From a bacterium (GTDB lineage: Bacteria; Bacteroidota; Ignavibacteria; Kapaibacteriales; UBA961), in NCBI GenBank assembly GCA_022844575.1, contig JALHLL010000123.1, positions 1-9,917 of the forward strand: a stretch of DNA of 9,917 nucleotides, in the 5' to 3' direction. A program made the translations under genes and the position numbers. Of this stretch, positions 1-7,037 are shown piece after piece. Position 1 is the first letter of the stretch. Every line of letters begins with the position of its first letter. Below the pieces are notes generated by a model. That model worked only from the letters and a program-made list of their open reading frames with translations, was not told the origin of the DNA and searched no databases.

Positions 1-1019
1 AATCTTTCTCCCGTGCGGCTATCCCATATACAAGCCGTACTATCTTTACTTCCTGTTACTAAATAATATCCGTTCGGACTAAATTGTGCTTCGGTTAATG
101 CGCGTGTATGATGACCTTTTAATGTTGTTTGTAGTTCCAGCGTTTCAAAATCCCATATCTTTACCAATATATTGTCACTAATTGTCAAAAATCTTCTACA
201 TATTTTATCGAACAATAATGGTTCAATAGATTTAGTTTGAATTTTACTTTTTTTTACCATTTGCCCACTTTTAATATCCCAAATCTCAATATTCCCGTAA
301 TATGTTCCTATTACTAACTTATTATTATCACAGGCGATAGTAGCTGCCCAAGGGAAGTCTCCATCAGAACTGTTACGCTTAATTTTTTTAGACCAGGTTC
401 CATCGGTATTTAATATATCGAAATCATCGTAAGATTCAGCCCAAAGATAATCACCTTCATAACTAAAGCCAACATCGTTTCCAGCGAGTATTCGGGTTTT
501 CCCACCTTCCATCCAATCCCAAAGTTCCCTATTAATACCATTGCCAACACCCCTTATTATTAATAGATGCGTACCTATTTTATTAAACTTAGCATCTATA
601 ATACTATTCTCGTTAGATTCTTTTCCCGAAAGTGATGCCTCGCACCCATTTTCGGTTAAACTCCATACGCAGGTCGTTTCGCGAACATCAGGATTATTGT
701 ATGGTGGCGGCTTTAGTACTTCTACTGCCGCAAATACAATATAATCTCCGGAAGGGTGAAAATCCGCCGCTGAAGTATTATACAAATCATGGATGGCATA
801 TCTCGGTGTTATTGTATAGCCTGTAGCTAAGTCTTTAACATAACAAGTAGGAGCCAACGCTTTTCCGTAAAACAGTATTCTTTTTGAATTAGGGCTGAAT
901 TTTACATAAACGGGCTGAGGCTTAATGTTTGTTACAGTTAACGGTATTTCTTTTACTTGTGCTTCAAGCTTTAGTACAAGTAAGATTTTCATGAATATTA
1001 TAGCTATAATGTTTCTCAT
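1..1019 (-). CDS. Secreted WD40-repeat beta-propeller protein, 3' part outside window
   Basis: The frame is open from an ATG at 1019 to the window edge (339 codons), so the C-terminus is unseen. The start MRNIIAIIF leads into a hydrophobic signal peptide ending LEA|Q at residues 20/21. A later Met at residue 10 would leave too short a signal, so the first ATG is preferred. The mature part has about seven WD40-like blades, with the pattern FSPxG...LVTGSKDSTxxIWDSRTG clearest in the last blade (about residues 310-338). Weaker blades end in IWDIKSG and IWDFETLE. WD40 blades form beta-propellers used for protein binding; the partner is unknown. All other genes here that can be read to the end carry a T9SS tail, so one is expected beyond the edge, but this is inference. 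The last visible blade resembles the first blade of the broken gene upstream (1156-1750). No strong ribosome binding site is visible, only an A-rich stretch before the ATG. Confidence 0.85.
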   Translation of the reverse strand, partial: MRNIIAIIFMKILLVLKLEAQVKEIPLTVTNIKPQPVYVKFSPNSKRILFYGKALAPTCYVKDLATGYTITPRYAIHDLYNTSAADFHPSGDYIVFAAVEVLKPPPYNNPDVRETTCVWSLTENGCEASLSGKESNENSIIDAKFNKIGTHLLIIRGVGNGINRELWDWMEGGKTRILAGNDVGFSYEGDYLWAESYDDFDILNTDGTWSKKIKRNSSDGDFPWAATIACDNNKLVIGTYYGNIEIWDIKSGQMVKKSKIQTKSIEPLLFDKICRRFLTISDNILVKIWDFETLELQTTLKGHHTRALTEAQFSPNGYYLVTGSKDSTACIWDSRTGER

Positions 1020-1155
1020 TGTTTCTTTTTTTATATACAATCATTATTTCATTTACTTGCTTATCACTTCAGAATTTTACACCTTGTTTAATTATAAATA
1101 ATTATGTTTCTTATTATTTTATGATGTTTTCAGAAAGCTTGTTCATATACTATAC
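1020..1155. other. AT-rich intergenic spacer upstream of the partial WD40 gene
   Basis: The 136 bases between the end of the decayed gene and the ATG at 1019 are very AT-rich. I found no match to the TAnnTTTG promoter element and no convincing terminator. A short AT-only palindrome is present near 1090-1105. It is unclear whether the WD40 gene at 1-1019 has its own promoter or is read through from upstream. Confidence 0.5.
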
Positions 1156-1750
1156 TTATCGAGCTATAATAAACCCGTTCCGAGCTACTTTCCCGTCTAA
1201 TTCGGTACAGAGTATAACAGCCTGAATAAACGTTTTGTATCGGTAACTCAAAACCTACATTACCGGCAATTGCACTGCCTTTTCATTACTTCATCACCCA
1301 TATAATTGGTAATGGTATATGATACTGTTTGCGATACCGCTTTGTTGAACTCGACTCGGAGTACATTGTTTCATAAACAACGTTTATATCCGTATCATTG
1401 CCTTTCGTACCTTCACTTTCAATAGCACTCGGATGTAAACCGCTTACACTATACATATACACCTCGCCGTAATCATCACTCACCAATACCGTATCACCCG
1501 TTACGCTGAATTGAGTTGTATTTACTGCTCCATTATACTTACCGATAACTGCCAGTCTATCACCTGTTCGGCTGTCCCATATACGGGCAGTACTATCTTT
1601 ACTTCCCGTTAGTACAAAATTTCCATCAGGGCTAAACTCACTGTATCTTCCAACAAAAGGATTCGTCCAGATTGGTCTTAATATTTTTTGTGCCATACTA
1701 CTTTGTAAAAACAGTATGGCTACAATACAATATATAACTTGCTTTAACAT
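1156..1750 (-). pseudogene. Decayed WD40 / T9SS-tail secreted protein
   Basis: An open frame starts at ATG 1750 with a signal peptide (MLKQVIYCIVAILFLQ then SSMA|Q). It has about two WD40 blades (FSPDGNFVLTGSKDSTARIW, then a weaker one ending VYMYSVSG) and stops at 1286, giving 154 residues. That is far too short for a propeller. Below the second blade the T9SS sorting domain survives in pieces: NNVLRVEFNKAVSQ and TVSYTITNYMGDEVMK in a second frame (about 1370-1281), GSAIAGN and ELPIQNVYSGCYT back in the first frame (about 1279-1211), and TELDGKVARNGFIIAR-stop in the third frame (1206-1156). The joins are one extra A in an AAAA run (1280-1283), one extra base near 1210, and a small deletion near 1371-1373 that removes the usual PNP motif. 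The N-terminus (AQKILRPIWT) resembles that of the WD40 gene at 7038-9497 (AQKELSPAWT), so this is probably a shrunken paralogue. The start at 1780 adds ten residues before the signal peptide and is less likely. The gene sits 44 bases after the gene ending at 1795. Confidence 0.8.
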
Positions 1751-1794
1751 ATTGATATAAGGTGTAAACTTTAAATACATTCATTTACTCTATT

Positions 1795-4578
1795 CTACCG
1801 CATAATCATAAACTTCTCTTGCACCCTTTTGCCATTGATTTCCATACTGAAAATATACATACCTGACTGTAGATTTTGTATTGGGATTATGTAGTTTGAA
1901 TTACCACTGGGCATTATTCCCAATAAAACTTTTTCGCCAAGTTGATTGTAGATGCTAAAACTATATTCTTTCGCAGCATTATTATTAATAATATTCAAAA
2001 CACTATAATCTGCCGAAGCATATACCGTTATTGTACCATTACTTTCATCCTCGACTGATGTGGCTGCTCTGCCATAACCAGTAAAACGGACTTCCTTGAA
2101 TTTTTCGTCGGATGTATAAAGTTGGAGATTAGCTGTGTGCATGCCTTCATTTAATGCCTTAAAACGGACGGGAATTTGCATTTCCGCTTCACCGGGTATT
2201 AATTCTTTGTTGATAAATAATGATGTATCTATTTGAAAACCATTATTACCGAATGTTTCCGTAGTAAATGCAATAGAGTTTTCCGGTTTGCATTGCACTT
2301 TTACTATTGTCACTTTGTCGGCAAACTCTACATTTGCTACCGATAATCCGATATGTTTTGTTTCCGTACTGATACTACCTATATCCGTTGTATTAAATGT
2401 TATGTCTTCTATTGTTGCGAGTACGCCTTCCAGAGCTTCCGCCGTAAATGTAAGCTCCGTCGTGCCGAACAAATTTGAGGTACATGTAAATTTACCGGTA
2501 AATTTACCTCTTACCTGCGCAAAAAAGTTAAGGGGTACTTGTATGGAATCACCGGGTTTTATTGTCCTGTTATTTATACCATCGCTGTTTATTGTAAGAT
2601 ATGTACCGTTAAAACTATGTTTTGTAATTATTACCGATAAATATTTGTTTTTATTTTTTATTGTAAGATATCTTTGTATTGATTCATCTTTAGCAATATT
2701 GAGCGATATTTTTTGAGGCAATGTAATGATTACTTTTCCCGTATCCGGTTTATATACATAATCCTTGTATATACTATTTCCCGCTTTATCGGCAGCAACA
2801 AGAACACATCGTGCTTCTTTTATCGAGTCAAGAATACTGATTTTCCATTTTCTGGTACTTGTCATTTCATTGCCGACTGTCCATTGCTCAAATTTGATAT
2901 TTTTATTATACTCCTTCACATTTGCAAAACTTGCTATATGTCCGGGTAAGCTATTGGCAATAATATCCGATTTTTTTTCCGATTTTTTTGTCATAAAATC
3001 GGCGACGGTTCCCGACCAATGTATCAAGCTGCTATCGGTTACGGTTATTATGGGTGGCGTGGTGTCTATTTCCGAGAAATTATCAAGATTGCATCCGGCA
3101 GGTAAAGCGTAACTTTCGGCACTTGCTTCAGTGTACAGATATACCGCCAATGGTTTGCTCGAACGTATTGCATACAATTCGGATGGTGGAATACCTATAC
3201 GTTTCATAGCATATTGTTCTCCATTTACGGACTTTTTAGCGTATTTCCACCCGATGTATTTACCGAATTTTTTCTCAAGTGATGTCCACTTAATACTATC
3301 GAATCCATAGATATTACGTACCATCGTGCCAAATTCCAAATCTTTCGGCATCTCGCCATTATTATCAAGTGCATAAACAATATTCACAAAATTGCTGTCT
3401 GATGCCGGTTTACTACGCGACGGCGGGGCGCTGAAAAACACTTCCTTACGATATTGCTCCGTCGGAATAATCGCACTTTGCATGGGATTTGAGCTTGCAC
3501 TTTCCTTGGTGCTATACATTGAGACAAAGATCGGAGCGTCGGATGAAATAATCGAAGCTCGAGGTGCACCCGTAGTAACTCGCATTTCAAGAAAACGGTG
3601 ACCCTCCACTTCTATTAGGTTAGGAAGTACAAACCATTTTTCCCCATCCAGTTTCACCGTTACATTTTTATAATCGGGATGAGCATACACCCGTACTATG
3701 GGGTTAAAATTCCTTCCCGCTATCGGAGTCAAGAGATACTCTTTTCCCCATAATGTAACGGGTATTTCCATTTCACAGATAAAGTCACAACCATTAATCG
3801 TTTTCGGTACATTCGCACATTCATTACCCGATACTACACCTACCGGTTTATCGGATACAATACGGCTCCCACTCAAATCACGTTCTACACTATCATTTGC
3901 AAAGCATAATACATCACCTTTTTGCAAAGTCCAACTCTTTGATTGACCCATCGCAAGCCCGCCCTTCGTTTTCGCTCCCTCATTACCACCCATTGTAAAG
4001 GTTACTTTTGTATTATCGTATGCTGCTACAATATTAGTATGGGAGGGGAGCATATAACCATTCGCCGCCCTATGCTGTGACCACGATGCAACCATATAGT
4101 CAGTGCCTAACCGTGAAACCGGTAAAGCTAAGAAGCCTTCGGAAGAGTTATTAAAACGATTGAGTGCATATACCACTATAGGCGTGCTCGATTGTATATT
4201 AATGCCTGCTTTTGCATATACTTTCTCAACCGGTGCTTCATCTGTATTCAATTTTATATACGGCTGTCCGAGATCACGAGCCAAGTCAACATAATGCGTC
4301 TCATAAGCTCTTATAAAGAGAGAATCGCTATAGTTTTTACCCTCAATCTTAATAACAACCTTCTGTGATACAGGTGAAAATATTTGCAGCAAAAACTTGT
4401 TACCTACATCTTGAGGAATAATTTCATAACATGGCGGAAAAGTTATATAAAATTCCGTACCGGCATTACCCGTACCTATATATTTCGATAGGATTTCTTT
4501 TTCAATATTCTGCGTAAAACATATATGAGTAAACAGCACAAATTGTAGGCAAAAACAGAAAACAAAACGAATGTTCAT
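1795..4578 (-). CDS. IgGFc-binding-domain secreted protein with T9SS sorting tail
   Basis: This is a 927-residue protein. Residues 1-22 are a signal peptide cleaved at CFT|Q. Residues about 39-375 match the IgGFc-binding protein N-terminal domain (PF17517-like): GTEFYITFPP near 40, PVGVVSGNECANVP at 245-258, paired Cys 264/268, then PVTLWGKEYLLTPIAGR at 273-289 and RVYAH. Residues about 505-615 (TTPP...ADKAGN) look like an Ig-type linker. Residues about 618-712 and 722-838 look like two ASH/choice-of-anchor-D Ig domains, the second ending in the typical FTGYGRA. Residues 846-927 are a T9SS type A tail (FSIYNQLGEKV, IPIQNLQSGMYIF, EINGKRVQEKFMIMR). The usual PNP at the head of the tail is missing (TVYASADYSVLNI). 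In animals this N-terminal domain belongs to the mucin-associated protein FCGBP. In bacteria its ligand is unknown, and a surface or adhesin role is inferred. A Shine-Dalgarno sequence lies just upstream. The 44-base gap to the broken gene downstream suggests cotranscription. Confidence 0.9.
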   Translation of the reverse strand: MNIRFVFCFCLQFVLFTHICFTQNIEKEILSKYIGTGNAGTEFYITFPPCYEIIPQDVGNKFLLQIFSPVSQKVVIKIEGKNYSDSLFIRAYETHYVDLARDLGQPYIKLNTDEAPVEKVYAKAGINIQSSTPIVVYALNRFNNSSEGFLALPVSRLGTDYMVASWSQHRAANGYMLPSHTNIVAAYDNTKVTFTMGGNEGAKTKGGLAMGQSKSWTLQKGDVLCFANDSVERDLSGSRIVSDKPVGVVSGNECANVPKTINGCDFICEMEIPVTLWGKEYLLTPIAGRNFNPIVRVYAHPDYKNVTVKLDGEKWFVLPNLIEVEGHRFLEMRVTTGAPRASIISSDAPIFVSMYSTKESASSNPMQSAIIPTEQYRKEVFFSAPPSRSKPASDSNFVNIVYALDNNGEMPKDLEFGTMVRNIYGFDSIKWTSLEKKFGKYIGWKYAKKSVNGEQYAMKRIGIPPSELYAIRSSKPLAVYLYTEASAESYALPAGCNLDNFSEIDTTPPIITVTDSSLIHWSGTVADFMTKKSEKKSDIIANSLPGHIASFANVKEYNKNIKFEQWTVGNEMTSTRKWKISILDSIKEARCVLVAADKAGNSIYKDYVYKPDTGKVIITLPQKISLNIAKDESIQRYLTIKNKNKYLSVIITKHSFNGTYLTINSDGINNRTIKPGDSIQVPLNFFAQVRGKFTGKFTCTSNLFGTTELTFTAEALEGVLATIEDITFNTTDIGSISTETKHIGLSVANVEFADKVTIVKVQCKPENSIAFTTETFGNNGFQIDTSLFINKELIPGEAEMQIPVRFKALNEGMHTANLQLYTSDEKFKEVRFTGYGRAATSVEDESNGTITVYASADYSVLNIINNNAAKEYSFSIYNQLGEKVLLGIMPSGNSNYIIPIQNLQSGMYIFSMEINGKRVQEKFMIMR

Positions 4579-4583
4579 AATAA

Positions 4584-4589
4584 CACTCC
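4584..4589 (-). promoter_or_regulatory. Ribosome binding site GGAGTG
   Basis: On the minus strand GGAGTG lies five bases before the ATG at 4578. It is one of the two clear Shine-Dalgarno sequences in the window and fixes the start of the IgGFc-binding gene. Confidence 0.7.
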
Positions 4590-4718
4590 ATTTATGAGTA
4601 GAAGATATTGTAACCGGACTTTACAGAGCATTAACCGGCACCATATGAACACGAACAGGTATTCGGAGAACGGCAAAACTTTACATTCGCGGTTGTATTC
4701 TGTATTGTAATCGGCATT

Positions 4719-4751
4719 CAAAATTACAAAGCAAATCCTAAACTCATGAAA
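4719..4751 (-). promoter_or_regulatory. Candidate Bacteroidota-type promoter for the IgGFc-binding gene
   Basis: TAATTTTG (4719-4726, minus strand) fits the TAnnTTTG -7 element of Bacteroidota promoters. TTTC at 4748-4751 lies 21 bases upstream and is one mismatch from the -33 TTTG. The site directly follows the terminator of the preceding gene, where a new promoter would be needed. The leader would be about 130 bases. The short AT-rich motif could be chance. Confidence 0.4.
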
Positions 4752-4782
4752 TAAAAATGGGAACGATGTTCTCGTTCCCATT
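4752..4782 (-). terminator. Intrinsic terminator after the Asp-box gene
   Basis: On the minus strand AATGGGAACGA pairs perfectly with TCGTTCCCATT, an 11-bp stem around a 5-base loop, followed by a T-rich run (TTTTTAT counting the end of the stem). It lies 27 bases past the stop codon at 4809. The T-run is only on the minus-strand side, so it ends transcription of the Asp-box gene and separates it from the IgGFc-binding gene. Confidence 0.85.
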
Positions 4783-4808
4783 ATATATAATATTCTATGT
4801 TAGTACTT

Positions 4809-4858
4809 CTATCTCATCACCACAAACTTTTCTTGTACTTTTTTACCGTCTATCTCCG
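4809..4858 (-). repeat. T9SS-tail DNA repeat, copy in the Asp-box gene
   Basis: The 27 bases 4809-4835 (stop codon plus the last eight codons, FSCVVMR-type end read as KFVVMR) are identical to 9724-9750. The similarity continues with scattered third-position changes for about another 20 bases. The copies at 1795 and 7038 are related but more diverged. Confidence 0.75.
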
Positions 4859-6896
4859 TACTGAAAATATACACACCTGCCATTAAGTTTTGCACAGGAA
4901 TTGTGTATGTTTCACTATCTACAGGTATTGTACCTTCTAATACGTTTCTACCTACGTAATCAGTGATTACATACTTTAATGGTTTTAAAGAAGAATACAT
5001 ACCATATAGAGAAACTTCATTCCGTACGGGATTAGGGAACAGAGTAATTGGTGTTTGTATTGAGGTTAATTCCTCGTTGGTATGTGAGAGATAGTCAGTT
5101 ACATCCAATCGCTTTACAGTGCTACCAAATTCACTGGTAAAAATATAATTGTCTTTAAGATAAAACTTTTGGAAAAGCCGTTTGGGTTGATTTGTAATAA
5201 GAGGTAACCACTTATTATCTGAGTAATGGGCATAGTATATATTCGAACCTATCGTAGCAATAATATTCCCATCTTTTTCCAATAAAGCCCCAACGCTTGG
5301 GTTTTCCGGCAATCCGTCCTTAAGTTGTAACCAAGACTCACCTTTATCATCTGATCGAAATACCCCCTCATTCAATGCTGTAACATATACTGTTCCCTCT
5401 TTCGAAACAGTACAATAGGGTGATTGAGCTGGTTCCAAATTACTTAATACTCTTACCCAATTTTCCCCTTTGTCGGTACTTCTATAAGCATAATTAACCG
5501 TAGTTAGAATGAGTGTATCACCTATTGCAACAATTGACTCAATATACTCTTGTTGGAACCACTTACCAACAATGCTCCAGTTCGTGCCATTATCCGAAGA
5601 TTTAAATATGACGGAACCGCCGTATTGACTGCTGGCAGTAACGTATATATCGTTATCGTTTACATATAAACAACGCAAAGTACCCTTATATAGATTGCTT
5701 TGTACCTTAAACCATTTTTCCTGTGTCTCATTAAATGAATATAAAGCGTCTCCAACAATATATAAATCTGCGCCGATAGCAAAAAGAGTAGTGTCTTTTA
5801 CAAATAAACGGTATATTTTTAAACTGCTATCCGAAACTGACCATGTTTCGCCATTATCGGATGTTCTATAGATACCCCTTCCTTCCTGCGTCGATACCGA
5901 AGCATAAAGATATTTTCCTTTTTGTACAAAAGAGGAAACTTCCACGCCAGTGAGCCCATTAACTATATATTTCCATGTAATCCCATTATCAGTCGAACGA
6001 TACATACCGATTTGCGAGGTAGCAAACAAATTCTCACCATCAGAAATAAACGATGTAAATCTCAGTTTTTTCGAATCAGCATTTACGGAATCCCAAGTAA
6101 TACCATTATTTGTTATGGTATATAATCCCGCGTTTGTTGAATAGGCAAATACCTTATTATCGTGTTGTACGATTGTTTGTACCGTAGGCGCGTATTCAAG
6201 ATGCTTGTATGCAGGCATCCATGTTACGCCATCATCGGTAGAGCGATGTACCCCCTGGCTTATACCGGATGCAATAAGTTCTTCGCCATTTTCAATCATA
6301 ACCTCAAATCCCAGAGTATTACTTACTAACTCCCAATTTTCCCCATCGTCGGTCGAACGGTATAATAACTGATCATATGCGAAGGATGCAAACAATTTTC
6401 CGTGCAATAAAACAATACCGTTTAGAGAACCATCTTTCGTTAAACCCTTATCTGCATGCTCCCAATTTTCCCCATTATCTGAGGAACGAAAGACACCACC
6501 ACGAGCATTAGCTGCGAAAACAAATTTTTCATTCGCAACCATTGATTTTATCGTCGCTTCAGCTATAGTAAGTGATCCGTTTTGACGAGTCCATTCTTCA
6601 CCATTGTTTGTTGAACGAAAAATACCCTCATAACCAGCTGTGAACAATTGTCCCTTACTGACAACAAATGTACGTCCTCCCGAATATAATGGCAGACCAT
6701 TACTTACACGCTGCCAGTTTTCCCCTTTATCAACGGAACGGAATACCCCCAATCTGCCGGAGCCGGCAAAAAGTGTATCGTTTTTTAATACACCTGCGAC
6801 AATACTGCCGCCATAGGGTCCATTAGTTGGTTCCCATTGTGCACTGAGAGTTAAAAAATTTGAAAGCAGTAAAAGGATAAAGAAGTATGTTTTCAT
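4809..6896 (-). CDS. Secreted Asp-box (BNR/sortilin-like) beta-propeller protein with T9SS tail
   Basis: This is a 695-residue protein. Residues 1-19 are a signal peptide (MKTYFFILLLL... LSA|Q). The body has eleven clear Asp-box motifs of the form S-x-D/N-x-G-x-x-W, with Trp at residues 61, 102, 145, 188, 226, 268, 308, 352, 440, 480 and 522. Two degenerate copies have Trp at 395 and 563. The step is 38-45 residues, about one propeller blade each, so 13 blades would allow one very large or two linked propellers. Asp-box folds occur in sialidases, sortilins and YCF48/HCF136-like proteins. I see no sialidase catalytic arginine triad or FRIP motif, so an enzyme role is not supported and binding is more likely. 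Residues about 615-695 are a T9SS type A tail with intact LFPNP, VQNLMAGVYIFSTEI and GKKVQEKFVVMR. A terminator follows. A candidate promoter lies about 55 bases before the ATG. Confidence 0.9.
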   Translation of the reverse strand: MKTYFFILLLLSNFLTLSAQWEPTNGPYGGSIVAGVLKNDTLFAGSGRLGVFRSVDKGENWQRVSNGLPLYSGGRTFVVSKGQLFTAGYEGIFRSTNNGEEWTRQNGSLTIAEATIKSMVANEKFVFAANARGGVFRSSDNGENWEHADKGLTKDGSLNGIVLLHGKLFASFAYDQLLYRSTDDGENWELVSNTLGFEVMIENGEELIASGISQGVHRSTDDGVTWMPAYKHLEYAPTVQTIVQHDNKVFAYSTNAGLYTITNNGITWDSVNADSKKLRFTSFISDGENLFATSQIGMYRSTDNGITWKYIVNGLTGVEVSSFVQKGKYLYASVSTQEGRGIYRTSDNGETWSVSDSSLKIYRLFVKDTTLFAIGADLYIVGDALYSFNETQEKWFKVQSNLYKGTLRCLYVNDNDIYVTASSQYGGSVIFKSSDNGTNWSIVGKWFQQEYIESIVAIGDTLILTTVNYAYRSTDKGENWVRVLSNLEPAQSPYCTVSKEGTVYVTALNEGVFRSDDKGESWLQLKDGLPENPSVGALLEKDGNIIATIGSNIYYAHYSDNKWLPLITNQPKRLFQKFYLKDNYIFTSEFGSTVKRLDVTDYLSHTNEELTSIQTPITLFPNPVRNEVSLYGMYSSLKPLKYVITDYVGRNVLEGTIPVDSETYTIPVQNLMAGVYIFSTEIDGKKVQEKFVVMR
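5208..6743 (-). repeat. Asp-box repeat array, about 13 units of roughly 126 bp
   Basis: Inside the gene at 4809-6896, units coding for F/Y-R-S-x-D-x-G-x-x-W recur about every 42 codons. The repeat is visible in the DNA as recurring TTTTCCCCATTATCTG-like stretches on the plus strand. Units 9 (Trp 395) and 13 (Trp 563) have lost the Asp-box consensus but keep the spacing. Confidence 0.85.
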
Positions 6897-6951
6897 GGCT
6901 ATGGCTCTATATTGGTTTTTTCAGTTTTCTTACCGTAAAACTTTGGTAATA

Positions 6952-6982
6952 CAAAACTAATATTAGTTATCAATTTACGAAA
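6952..6982 (-). promoter_or_regulatory. Candidate Bacteroidota-type promoter for the Asp-box gene
   Basis: TAGTTTTG (6952-6959, minus strand) fits TAnnTTTG. TTTC (6979-6982) sits exactly 19 bases upstream, one mismatch from TTTG. Transcription would start near 6947 and leave a leader of about 50 bases before the ATG at 6896. The 19-base spacing equals that of the promoter candidate for the WD40 gene at 9561-9591. Confidence 0.5.
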
Positions 6983-7037
6983 CTGTACACCAATTAAACA
7001 CAATTATCAATCGTATATGAATGGATAGCTATTGAAA

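Noticed and set aside
1751..1780. Ten-residue N-terminal extension of the broken WD40 gene
   Set aside because: The second Met starts directly at the signal peptide, as in the neighbouring genes.
2288..3112. Overlapping plus-strand open frames within 2288-2716, 2713-2949 and 2765-3112
   Set aside because: They lie opposite the IgGFc-binding gene, whose protein has coherent domains over the same bases. Their translations show no recognisable family.
4575..4781. Minus-strand open frame of 68 codons upstream of the IgGFc-binding gene
   Set aside because: It starts inside the terminator hairpin and overlaps the ATG region of the next gene. It has no family resemblance.
5208..6743. Regular DNA repeats considered as a CRISPR or satellite array
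   Set aside because: The period is about 126 bp, the copies are imperfect, and they encode in-frame Asp-box motifs in one long gene.
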